12,408 bases of DNA, taken from NCBI GenBank assembly GCA_021806055.1, contig JAJZYE010000009.1, positions 1 through 12,408 of the forward strand. The letters run 5' to 3'. Positions 6,321-12,408 of this stretch are shown here, piece by piece; position 1 is the stretch's first letter, and each line of letters begins with the position of its first letter. Made by a program: the position numbers and the translations under genes. The DNA comes from Actinomycetes bacterium. Its GTDB lineage: Bacteria > Actinomycetota > Acidimicrobiia > Acidimicrobiales > RAAP-2. Under the pieces are notes generated by a model. The model was not told where the DNA came from and did no database searches. It saw nothing but the letters and a program-made list of their open reading frames with translations.

Positions 6321-7174
6321 AGTCGATCACGTCGATTGACGGGTGGCGCGCCTACTGCGAGGACGTGCGTCGCGCCGGTGGCCGGGTGGGTCTGGTGGCG
6401 ACGATGGGGGCGCTGCACGACGGACACGCGTCGCTCTTCGAGCGCGCGCGACGCGACGGCACCGTGGTGGTGGCGACCATCTTCGTGAACCCGCGTCAGT
6501 TCGGTGACGACCACGACCTGCAGTCCTACCCGCGTACGCCGCGCGACGACCGCGCGACGGCCCGACGTCACGGGGTCGACTGCCTGGTGGAGCCGCGCCT
6601 CGACGAGATGTGGCCGGACTACCCCCGACCCACCGCGACCACGGTGAGCGTGCGCGGGGTGGCCGACGGCTACGAGGGTGCCGGGCGCCCGGGGCACTTC
6701 GACGGGGTGGCCAGCGTCGTCGCGAAACTGCTGGCGATCACCGGGCCCTGCGCGGCGTACTTCGGGGAGAAGGACTTCCAGCAGGTCGCGGTGGTGCGCG
6801 CGATGGTGCGCGACCTCGGTTTCGCGGCGACGGTGGTGGCGTGTCCCATCGTGCGCGAACCCGACGGGCTGGCCCTGTCGAGTCGCAACCGCCGATTGAG
6901 CCCGCAGGGTCGCGAACGCGCGACCGCCCTGTCGCGGGCGCTGGCGCGCGCCGCCTCGGTGCCGGCGCCGGCCAGCGTCGTGCGTGCGACGCTGCGCGCG
7001 ACACTGGAGGAGGCCGGCGTGACGGTCGCCTACGCCGATGTCGTCGACCCGGCGCGCGTCGTCGCGTCGAGCGACGACGAGTCGGGCGAGCGGCGGGCGC
7101 TGGTGGCGGGCATAATCGACGGCGTGCGCCTGATCGACAATGGACCGGTCACGCTCGTGGCGCGGGAGGCGTGA
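6317..7174 (+). CDS. panC: Pantothenate synthetase PanC
   Basis: PanC makes pantothenate from pantoate and beta-alanine through a pantoyl-adenylate intermediate. The 285-residue protein shows the HIGH-like region TMGALHDGH (29-37), IFVNPRQF (55-62), RPGHFDGVASVV (124-135), YFGEKDFQQ (148-156) and PIVREPDGLALSSRN (177-191). The last includes the KMSKS-equivalent SSRN. The residue before T29 is alanine where proline is common, which is a mild difference. GTG 6317 overlaps the DUF2520 stop as GTGA. The stop at 7172-7174 shares a base with the coaX ATG. In mycobacteria panD lies between panC and coaX; it is absent here, so beta-alanine must come from elsewhere in the genome or from outside. Confidence 0.96.
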   Translation: MKSITSIDGWRAYCEDVRRAGGRVGLVATMGALHDGHASLFERARRDGTVVVATIFVNPRQFGDDHDLQSYPRTPRDDRATARRHGVDCLVEPRLDEMWPDYPRPTATTVSVRGVADGYEGAGRPGHFDGVASVVAKLLAITGPCAAYFGEKDFQQVAVVRAMVRDLGFAATVVACPIVREPDGLALSSRNRRLSPQGRERATALSRALARAASVPAPASVVRATLRATLEEAGVTVAYADVVDPARVVASSDDESGERRALVAGIIDGVRLIDNGPVTLVAREA

Positions 7175-8007
7175 TGCTGCTGGCGATCGACGTGGGCAAC
7201 ACCGAGACCGTGATTGGACTGTTCGGGACAGCGGGACCCGAGCAGCCCGACGCCATGGGCTTCGCGAGGGCGGTCGACGAGCGGGGCCTCGCGTTCCACT
7301 GGCGACTGTCCACCGTGCCCGAACGCACGCCGGACGAGCACGCCATGGTGCTCACTCAGCTCTTGGACCTCGAGGGGCTCGACCTGCGCGCGACGGTGCG
7401 CGCCATGGCGATCTCCTCCTCGGTGCCGACGGTGACGACCCAACTGCGGCGAATGGCCCACCGGTGGTTCGCCGACCTCGACGTGACGGTGCTGGGGCCC
7501 GGAACCAAGTCCGGTATGGCGATCCTCTACGACAACCCCCGCGAGGTCGGAGCCGACCGGATCGCCAACTCGGTGGGTGCCTACGACCTCTATCCCGGTG
7601 CCTCGATCGTGGTGGACCTGGGTACGGCCACGACCTTCGACGTCATCAGCGAACGTGGTGAGTACCTGGGTGGCGCCATCGCCCCGGGAGTGGCGATCTC
7701 CCTCGAGGCGCTCTTCACCCACGCCTCGGCGCTGCGCTCGGTCGAGCTGGTGCGCCCGCGCTCGGTGATCGGGCGTTCCACGGTCGAGTCGATCCAGTCG
7801 GGCGTGCTGTACGGCTTCGCCGCGCAGGTGGACGGCATCGTGGAGCGCATCCGCGAGGAGCTGGGCCCCTCGACGGTCATCGCGACCGGGGGGCTGGCGG
7901 GGTTGATCGCGCCGCACACGCGCCACGTCGAGCACGTGGAGCCGTGGCTCACCCTGCACGGATTGCGTATCGTGCATGGACGCAACCATTCGGGAGACGA
8001 TCTGTGA
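7174..8007 (+). CDS. coaX: Type III pantothenate kinase CoaX
   Basis: CoaX phosphorylates pantothenate, the first step of coenzyme A synthesis, as a dimeric ASKHA-fold enzyme needing a monovalent cation. The 277-residue product has AIDVGNTETVIGLF (4-17) with the catalytic-site aspartate D6, NPREVGADRIAN (121-132), IVVDLGTATTFD (145-156), LGGAIAPG (165-172) and RSTVESIQSG (201-210). About 20 residues near 19-41 look longer than in typical CoaX proteins, between the first strand pair and the HWRL strand. Unlike M. tuberculosis CoaX, which as I recall has a changed DVRNT motif and is reported inactive, the nucleotide motifs here are canonical. ATG 7174 is preferred over the adjoining GTG 7171 because GGGAGG at 7164-7169 sits better in front of it. 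The 3' end overlaps lysS as GTGA. Confidence 0.95.
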   Translation: MLLAIDVGNTETVIGLFGTAGPEQPDAMGFARAVDERGLAFHWRLSTVPERTPDEHAMVLTQLLDLEGLDLRATVRAMAISSSVPTVTTQLRRMAHRWFADLDVTVLGPGTKSGMAILYDNPREVGADRIANSVGAYDLYPGASIVVDLGTATTFDVISERGEYLGGAIAPGVAISLEALFTHASALRSVELVRPRSVIGRSTVESIQSGVLYGFAAQVDGIVERIREELGPSTVIATGGLAGLIAPHTRHVEHVEPWLTLHGLRIVHGRNHSGDDL

Positions 8008-9455
8008 GCACGCCCTACTCCTTCGCCCACGGCGCCTACGCGCGCGACGTGCGCGCCACCTTCGACCACCTCGAAGCCGGCGAGGAGTCGGGGTCGATCG
8101 TGAGCGTGGCGGGCCGGGTGATGCTGCTGCGCACCCAGGGGCGCGTGGCGTTCGCGACGATGCGCGACTCGACCGGGGAGGTGCAGCTGTTCGCCCAGAC
8201 GGCGGGGACCGGGGACTTCGAGGGGTTCACCCACCTGCACCTCGGGGACTGGGTGGGCGTCACCGGCGAGGTCGTGCGCACGCGTCGCGGCGAGCTGTCG
8301 GTGAAGGTGGGGTCCTGGACTCGCCTGGCCGAGGCCCGGCGCAACTTCGGGGACAAGTGGGCGGGGATCGCCGACTACGACGTGCGCTACCGCCACCGCG
8401 AGGTCGACCTGTGGGCCAACGAGCGATCGCGCTCGTCCCTGGCGTTGCGTAGTGCCGTCCTGCGCGCGCTGCGCGAGCGGTGCTGGGCGGGGGGCTTCAT
8501 GGAGGTGGAGACCCCGATGCTCAACCCCATCGCGACCGGGGCCGCCGCGCGCCCCTTCGTGACGCACCACAACGCGTTCGACAGCGAGTTCTACCTGCGT
8601 ATCGCCCCCGAGCTCTGGCTCAAGCGTCTCGTGGTGGGGGGCTTCGAGCGCGTCTTCGAGTTGGGGCGGGTCTTTCGCAACGAGGGCGTGAGCCCGCGCC
8701 ACAACCCGGAGTTCACGTCGCTCGAGCTCTACAGCGCCTACTGGGACTACGAGGACATGATGGCCTTCACGGAGGAGCTCGTGGCGGGGGTGGTCCAGGA
8801 CGTGCTCGGCACCACCACCCTGACCTACCAGGGCCGTCCACTGTCGATGGCTCCGCCGTGGCCCCGCCGCCCGATGGCCGAGTTGGCCAGCGAGGCCGTG
8901 GGGGAGTCCGTCTCGGTGCACACGCCCCGCGAGCGTCTGGTGGCGCTGCTCGAGGACCGCGGTGTGGTGGCGTCACCGGCGTGGGGGCCGGGTCGGTGCC
9001 TGGCCGAGCTCTTCGAGTGCGCCGCGGAGTCCGCGCTGTGGGAGCCAGTCTTCGTGACCGACCATCCCGTCGAGGTCTCGCCACTGGCTCGGCGCCACCG
9101 CGGTGATCCCGAGCTGACCGAGCGCTTCGAGTCCTACGTGGCCGGCTGGGAGCTGTCCAACGGGTTCAGTGAGCTGAACGATCCCGAGGAGCAGCGGGTG
9201 CGCTTCGAGCAGCAGGCCGCGCTCGGCGCCGCCGGCGACGACGAGGCGATGAGCGTTGACGAGAACTACCTCGCCGCCCTCGAGTGGGGGTTGCCGCCGA
9301 CCGCGGGCCTCGGCGTGGGCGTCGACCGGCTGGCGATGATCGTGGCCGACGAGGCCAACATTCGCGAGGTGATCGCCTTTCCCACGCTCAAGCCGCTGCG
9401 CGAGGGAGCCGACGGCGAGGGCGCGCGCGGGTCCGAGAGGGCGAGTGGGGCCTAG
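8004..9455 (+). CDS. lysS: Lysyl-tRNA synthetase, class II
   Basis: LysS charges tRNA(Lys) with lysine in the cytoplasm. The 483-residue protein has an N-terminal OB-fold tRNA anticodon-binding domain with VSVAGRVMLLRTQGRVAF (33-50) and a class II catalytic core. Motif 1 is around FMEVETPML (165-173), followed by ARPFVTHHNAFDSEFYLRIA (182-201). Motif 2 is FERVFELGRVFRNEG with RHNPEFTSLE (214-241), and motif 3 is GLGVGVDRLAMI (435-446). The lysine-binding ELSNGFSELNDPEEQ is at 383-397. It is slightly shorter than the roughly 500 residues common in the family. GTG 8004 overlaps the coaX TGA as GTGA and has GGGAG at 7992-7996, 7 bases upstream. The C-terminal tail after LKPLRE is an acidic, glycine-rich extension of about 16 residues. 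The stop overlaps the stop of the opposing prenyl synthase gene. Confidence 0.96.
   Translation: MSTPYSFAHGAYARDVRATFDHLEAGEESGSIVSVAGRVMLLRTQGRVAFATMRDSTGEVQLFAQTAGTGDFEGFTHLHLGDWVGVTGEVVRTRRGELSVKVGSWTRLAEARRNFGDKWAGIADYDVRYRHREVDLWANERSRSSLALRSAVLRALRERCWAGGFMEVETPMLNPIATGAAARPFVTHHNAFDSEFYLRIAPELWLKRLVVGGFERVFELGRVFRNEGVSPRHNPEFTSLELYSAYWDYEDMMAFTEELVAGVVQDVLGTTTLTYQGRPLSMAPPWPRRPMAELASEAVGESVSVHTPRERLVALLEDRGVVASPAWGPGRCLAELFECAAESALWEPVFVTDHPVEVSPLARRHRGDPELTERFESYVAGWELSNGFSELNDPEEQRVRFEQQAALGAAGDDEAMSVDENYLAALEWGLPPTAGLGVGVDRLAMIVADEANIREVIAFPTLKPLREGADGEGARGSERASGA
9452..9455. other. Shared stop palindrome CTAG of convergent genes
   Basis: CTAG provides TAG 9453-9455 for lysS on the plus strand and, read on the minus strand, TAG 9454-9452 for the prenyl synthase. 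The two genes therefore overlap tail to tail by four bases. No intergenic terminator can lie between them, and none is obvious in the flanking coding sequence. Confidence 0.9.
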
Positions 9456-10429
9456 GAGGCGGGCAGGTCGTCGAGCAGCGACGTGATGAGCGCGCTGAAG
9501 CCCGCGCGCAGGCCCGGATCGGGCAGCACGTCCAGGGCCCCGTAGGCCAGATCAAGGAAACGCCGGGCCGCCGCGACGGTCTGGGCGACCGCGTTGGTGG
9601 CCACGACGAGCTTGCGGGCGCGTTCACGGTCCTCGTCGCCCAGGACCCGGCCGAGGAGGGTGCGCAACTCGTCGCCGACGGCCGGGTCGCGCAGGGCGAA
9701 GAGGGTGGGCAGGTTGTAGATCCCCTCGGCGAGGTCCTGGCCCGCGGGCTTGCCCAGCTGGTTCTCGACCGCGACGACGTCGAGGATGTCGTCGCGCAAC
9801 TGGTAGACCATGCCGAAGCAGCGGCCGAACTCGCTCAGCGCCTCGGTCTGGGCGTCGTCGTGGCCGGCGGTGATCGCGCCGATGCGACAGCTCGAGGCCA
9901 TCAGCGAGGCGGTCTTGCCCTCGATGGCCTCGTAGTAGTCCTCCTCGCTGCGCGCCACGGAGAACGCGGTGCGCACCTCGCTGGCCTGCCCGCGCGTCAG
10001 CCAGGCCAGGGTGTGCGCGAGCAGCCGGGCGGACTCGACTCCCAGGTCTGCGGCGATGCCGGCCGAGCGGGCCATGAGGTAGTCGCCAGCGACGATCGCC
10101 ACGAGGTTGCCGTAGCGGGCGTTCACGCTGTCGACGTTGCGTCGGACCATGGCCTCGTCCATGACGTCGTCGTGGTAGAGCGAGGCCAGGTGCATGAGCT
10201 CCACGGCGACGCCGCCCATCAGGTCGTTGGTCGTCGCGGGCCGGGTGCCGCCCGTGGCCGCCGCGAGCGCCAGCGTGGGCCGCAGACGCTTCCCGCCGGC
10301 GTAGATGAGGTGCGTGGTGACCGCGTCGAGGTAGGGATCGCCGATTACGACCGAGTCCGCCAGCAGGGTCTCGAGCCGAGCCAGGTCGGCGTCGATCGCG
10401 GGTAGGCGCAGCAACTCGAGCGGATTCAC
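9452..10429 (-). CDS. Polyprenyl diphosphate synthase (long-chain trans-prenyltransferase)
   Basis: This enzyme adds isopentenyl diphosphate units to an allylic primer to build an all-trans polyprenyl diphosphate, probably the menaquinone side chain. The 325-residue protein has GGKRLRP (45-51), the first aspartate-rich motif DDVMD (87-91) and the second DDILD (213-217). GQASEV (147-152) and EGKTASLM (170-177) are also typical. The residues 4 and 5 before the first aspartate motif are small (A, S), which in this family points to a longer product than farnesyl diphosphate; exact length cannot be read. GTG at 10429 is preferred to GTG at 10435 because AAGG lies 7 bases upstream of the former. 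The gene is divergent from clpC and convergent with lysS, and it stands alone on the minus strand. The neighbouring genes give no pathway clue. Confidence 0.92.
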   Translation of the reverse strand: MNPLELLRLPAIDADLARLETLLADSVVIGDPYLDAVTTHLIYAGGKRLRPTLALAAATGGTRPATTNDLMGGVAVELMHLASLYHDDVMDEAMVRRNVDSVNARYGNLVAIVAGDYLMARSAGIAADLGVESARLLAHTLAWLTRGQASEVRTAFSVARSEEDYYEAIEGKTASLMASSCRIGAITAGHDDAQTEALSEFGRCFGMVYQLRDDILDVVAVENQLGKPAGQDLAEGIYNLPTLFALRDPAVGDELRTLLGRVLGDEDRERARKLVVATNAVAQTVAAARRFLDLAYGALDVLPDPGLRAGFSALITSLLDDLPAS

Positions 10430-10435
10430 GCACAC

Positions 10436-10441
10436 ACCTTA
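10436..10441 (-). promoter_or_regulatory. Possible -10 or ribosome site of the prenyl synthase gene
   Basis: Read on the minus strand, TAAGGT precedes GTG 10429 by 6 bases. It can be read either as a TAnnnT -10 element for a leaderless transcript or as AAGG serving as a ribosome site. The sequence alone does not decide between them. Confidence 0.3.
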
Positions 10442-10488
10442 GAGGAGGAGGGTCGTCCGCCTCGGGGGTGGGGGCGATTACGGACGAC

Positions 10489-10498
10489 GTACCGGTAC
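10489..10498. promoter_or_regulatory. Perfect palindrome GTACCGGTAC in the divergent promoter region
   Basis: This 10-base perfect palindrome lies in the 101 bases between the prenyl synthase start and the clpC start. Its last three bases form part of the candidate clpC -10 hexamer. A site here could act as an operator for clpC or for both divergent genes. It does not resemble the HspR inverted repeat or the ClgR sites I know. Function is inference. Confidence 0.3.
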
Positions 10499-10501
10499 AC
10501 T
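10496..10501 (+). promoter_or_regulatory. Candidate -10 element of clpC
   Basis: TACACT fits TAnnnT and would start transcription near 10508, giving a leader of about 23 bases that carries the AAAGGG ribosome site at 10518-10523. No -35 close to TTGACA is found at 16-18 bases upstream. It is the best promoter candidate in this intergenic region. Confidence 0.4.
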
Positions 10502-10517
10502 GCTACTAGTCAGCCGA

Positions 10518-10523
10518 AAAGGG
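10518..10523 (+). promoter_or_regulatory. Ribosome binding site of clpC
   Basis: AAAGGG lies 7 bases before TTG 10531 and supports that rare start codon. The peptide from this TTG begins [12 protein letters not shown] after the initiator, the conserved N-terminus of actinobacterial ClpC. Confidence 0.55.
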
Positions 10524-10530
10524 ATGAGAG

Positions 10531-12408
10531 TTGTTCGAACGATTTACAGACCGTGCCCGACGAGTCCTGGTGCTCGCTCAGGAGGAGGCCCGTGACCTGA
10601 ATCACGCGTTCATCGGCACCGAGCACATCCTGCTCGGGCTGATTCGCGAGGGGGAAGGGGTTGCGGCGAAGGCTCTCGACGCCCTGGGGGTCACCTACGA
10701 CGTCGTGCGCGAGAAGGTGGAGGAGGCCATTGGCACCAACACCAACCCCTCACCCGGATCACCCCCCTTCACGCCCCGGGCGAAGAAGGTCTTGGAACTG
10801 TCGCTGCGCGAGGCCCTGCAACTGGGCCACTCCTACATCGGCACCGAGCACATGCTGCTCGGGCTGGTACGCGAGGGTGACGGTGTCGCGGCGCAGGTGC
10901 TGAACGACCTGGGCGCCGACATGGCGCGCGTGCGCGCGCAGGTCATCCAGATGATGTCGGGTCAGGGCACCAAGGAGACCGGATCGGCCGTCTCATCGGG
11001 CGGACCCAAGGGCGACGCGGACGCGTCGAGCGGGTCGGCGGTGCTCGACCAGTTCGGCCGCAACCTGACCCAGTACGCCCGCGAGGGCAAGCTGGACCCG
11101 CTGGTGGGTCGCGAGAAGGAAGTCGAGCGCGTGATGCAGGTCCTGTCGCGGCGCACCAAGAACAACCCGGTGCTCATCGGCGAGCCCGGCGTCGGCAAGA
11201 CCGCCATCGTCGAGGGCCTGGCCCAACGGATCGTGGCCAATCAGGTGCCGGTCACGCTGGCCGACAAGCAGCTCTACACGCTGGACCTCGGCGCGCTGGT
11301 CGCGGGCAGCCGCTACCGCGGCGACTTCGAGGAGCGCCTGAAGAAGGTACTGAAGGAGATCCGCACGCGCGGCGACATCATCTTGTTCATCGACGAGATC
11401 CACACGCTGGTCGGGGCCGGGGCCGCCGAGGGTGCCATCGACGCCGCGTCGATCCTCAAGCCCATGCTGGCCCGGGGCGAGCTGCAGACCGTGGGGGCGA
11501 CGACGATCGACGAGTACCGCAAGCACATCGAGAAGGACGCGGCGCTGGAGCGTCGTTTCCAGCCGGTGAAGGTCGAGCAGCCCTCGGTGGCCATGACCAT
11601 CGAGATCCTGAAGGGCTTGCGCGAGGTCTACGAGGAGTTCCACGCCGTCAAGATCACCGACCAGGCGCTGGTCGCCGCGGCCAACCTGGCTGATCGCTAC
11701 ATCGCCGATCGCTTCCTGCCCGACAAGGCCATCGACCTCATTGACGAGGCCGGGAGTCGCCTGCGCATTCGGCGCATGGACGCGCCGCCCGCCGCCGTGA
11801 AGATCGACGAGGACCTCGCCCGCGTGCGCGCCGACAAGGAGAGCGCGATGGACAGCGGCGCCCTCGAACAGGCCAAGGCCCTCGAGGAGCGCGAGCGCGA
11901 GCTGGTGGCCAAGAAGGAGGCCCTGGACGTGACGGTGGCCGCCTCGGGCGGCAGCACGTTCGATCTGGTCGACGAGGAGACGATCGCCGAGGTGCTGGCC
12001 AACTGGACCGGCATCCCGGTCTACCGGCTCACCGAGGAGGAGACGTCGAAGTTGCTGCGCATGGAGGACGAGCTCCACAAGCGCATCATCGGACAGGACG
12101 AGGCGATCATCGCGCTGAGCCGCGCGATTCGACGCACCCGCGCGGGGCTGAAGGACCCCAAGCGCCCCGGTGGGTCGTTCATCTTCCTCGGCCCCACGGG
12201 CGTGGGCAAGACGGAGTTGGCCAAGACGTTGGCGGAGTTCCTCTTCGACGACGAGGACGCCCTCATCCAGCTCGACATGAGCGAGTACATGGAGAAGCAC
12301 TCGGTGAGTCGTCTGGTGGGCTCGCCCCCCGGCTACGTCGGCTACGACGAGGGCGGCCAGTTGACCGAGGCGGTGCGCCGCAAGCCTTTCTCCGTGGTCC
12401 TCTTCGAC
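10531..12408 (+). CDS. clpC: ATP-dependent Clp protease ATP-binding subunit ClpC, 3' truncated
   Basis: ClpC is the hexameric AAA+ unfoldase that feeds substrates to ClpP. The visible 626 codons begin with two Clp N-terminal repeats (IGTEH at 28-32 and 103-107, 75 residues apart) and a glycine/serine-rich linker (about 143-168). The first AAA+ domain has Walker A GEPGVGKT (217-224) and Walker B IILFIDE (283-289). A short coiled middle segment rich in K/E/A (about 425-467) is of ClpC length, not the long ClpB type. The second AAA+ domain has Walker A GPTGVGKT (554-561) and the pore-loop GYVGYDEGG. The frame is open to the window end, with roughly 200 residues missing by family length. TTG 10531 is chosen because of AAAGGG upstream and the conserved N-terminus. 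In mycobacteria clpC1 also lies downstream of lysS. Confidence 0.97.
   Translation, partial: MFERFTDRARRVLVLAQEEARDLNHAFIGTEHILLGLIREGEGVAAKALDALGVTYDVVREKVEEAIGTNTNPSPGSPPFTPRAKKVLELSLREALQLGHSYIGTEHMLLGLVREGDGVAAQVLNDLGADMARVRAQVIQMMSGQGTKETGSAVSSGGPKGDADASSGSAVLDQFGRNLTQYAREGKLDPLVGREKEVERVMQVLSRRTKNNPVLIGEPGVGKTAIVEGLAQRIVANQVPVTLADKQLYTLDLGALVAGSRYRGDFEERLKKVLKEIRTRGDIILFIDEIHTLVGAGAAEGAIDAASILKPMLARGELQTVGATTIDEYRKHIEKDAALERRFQPVKVEQPSVAMTIEILKGLREVYEEFHAVKITDQALVAAANLADRYIADRFLPDKAIDLIDEAGSRLRIRRMDAPPAAVKIDEDLARVRADKESAMDSGALEQAKALEERERELVAKKEALDVTVAASGGSTFDLVDEETIAEVLANWTGIPVYRLTEEETSKLLRMEDELHKRIIGQDEAIIALSRAIRRTRAGLKDPKRPGGSFIFLGPTGVGKTELAKTLAEFLFDDEDALIQLDMSEYMEKHSVSRLVGSPPGYVGYDEGGQLTEAVRRKPFSVVLFD
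10612..10853 (+). repeat. Direct repeat encoding the two Clp N-terminal motifs
   Basis: The 17-base string ATCGGCACCGAGCACAT occurs at 10612-10628 and again at 10837-10853, with strong similarity continuing about 25 bases on. The copies are 225 bases (75 codons) apart and encode the two equivalent helices of the duplicated Clp N-domain. This is an internal domain duplication, not a mobile or regulatory repeat. Confidence 0.8.

Noticed and set aside
6610..7173. Upstream extension of the coaX reading frame across panC
   Set aside because: panC is complete in another phase, and CoaX homologues begin at the LLAIDVGNT strand, matching ATG 7174.
7590..8921. Long minus-strand open frame opposite coaX and lysS
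   Set aside because: It spans two real, overlapping genes and has shadow-type composition with no domain motif.
9284..10405. Long plus-strand open frame opposite the prenyl synthase
   Set aside because: The minus strand has both aspartate-rich motifs of a prenyl synthase. The plus frame is low-complexity G/R/V/D/H sequence.
10993..12300. Long minus-strand open frame opposite clpC
   Set aside because: The plus strand encodes an unmistakable ClpC with four ATPase motifs. The antisense frame is a by-product.
1..12408. Mobile element, prophage, CRISPR array, tRNA or rRNA
   Set aside because: No transposase, integrase, regular short repeat array, or tRNA-like cloverleaf with a CCA end was found. 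All long stretches are explained by housekeeping genes.

Overview
The window is a very GC-rich, almost gap-free stretch of chromosomal housekeeping genes from a bacterium that is most probably an actinobacterium. The gene order tilS-hpt-folE-folP-...-folB-folK-DUF2520-panC-coaX-lysS-...-clpC matches, as I remember it, the Mycobacterium tuberculosis block from tilS/hpt through ftsH, folE, folP1, folB, folK, Rv3603c, panC, panD, coaX and lysS to clpC1. GTG starts dominate, several starts look leaderless, and there are no insertion sequences, tRNAs, rRNAs or CRISPR arrays. A deep-branching actinobacterial class such as Acidimicrobiia would fit the departures from the mycobacterial order, but that is inference and rests on no marker gene.

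Layout. At the left edge (1-1388) lie two tandem ABC-3 family metal-ion permeases, the first cut by the window edge. tilS (tRNA-Ile lysidine synthetase) and hpt (purine salvage) follow at 1399-2867. Next is a folate operon at 2868-5563: folE, folP, a small protein-tyrosine-phosphatase-like gene, folB and folK, overlapping or abutting at every junction. After a 40-base gap comes a cofactor and translation block at 5604-9455: a Rossmann/DUF2520 protein, panC, coaX and lysS, again overlapping. On the minus strand, a long-chain polyprenyl diphosphate synthase (9452-10429) converges on lysS so tightly that the two stop codons share the palindrome CTAG. From a shared divergent promoter region, clpC (10531 onward, TTG start) runs off the right edge after about 626 codons.

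How the genes work together. FolE, FolB, FolK and FolP cover the pterin branch of folate synthesis except for dephosphorylation of dihydroneopterin triphosphate. PanC and CoaX make and phosphorylate pantothenate for coenzyme A. TilS and LysS serve decoding, Hpt purine salvage, the prenyl synthase probably menaquinone side chains, and ClpC protein quality control.

The most unusual item is the phosphatase-like gene at 4237-4737 inside the folate operon. It has the C-x5-R phosphate-loop spacing, but glycine replaces the catalytic cysteine and the usual general-acid aspartate also seems to be absent, so it looks like a pseudophosphatase. It sits where one would look for the missing dihydroneopterin phosphate-removing step. 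Other departures from the expected order are the absence of ftsH between hpt and folE, the absence of panD between panC and coaX, and a prenyl synthase inserted between lysS and clpC.
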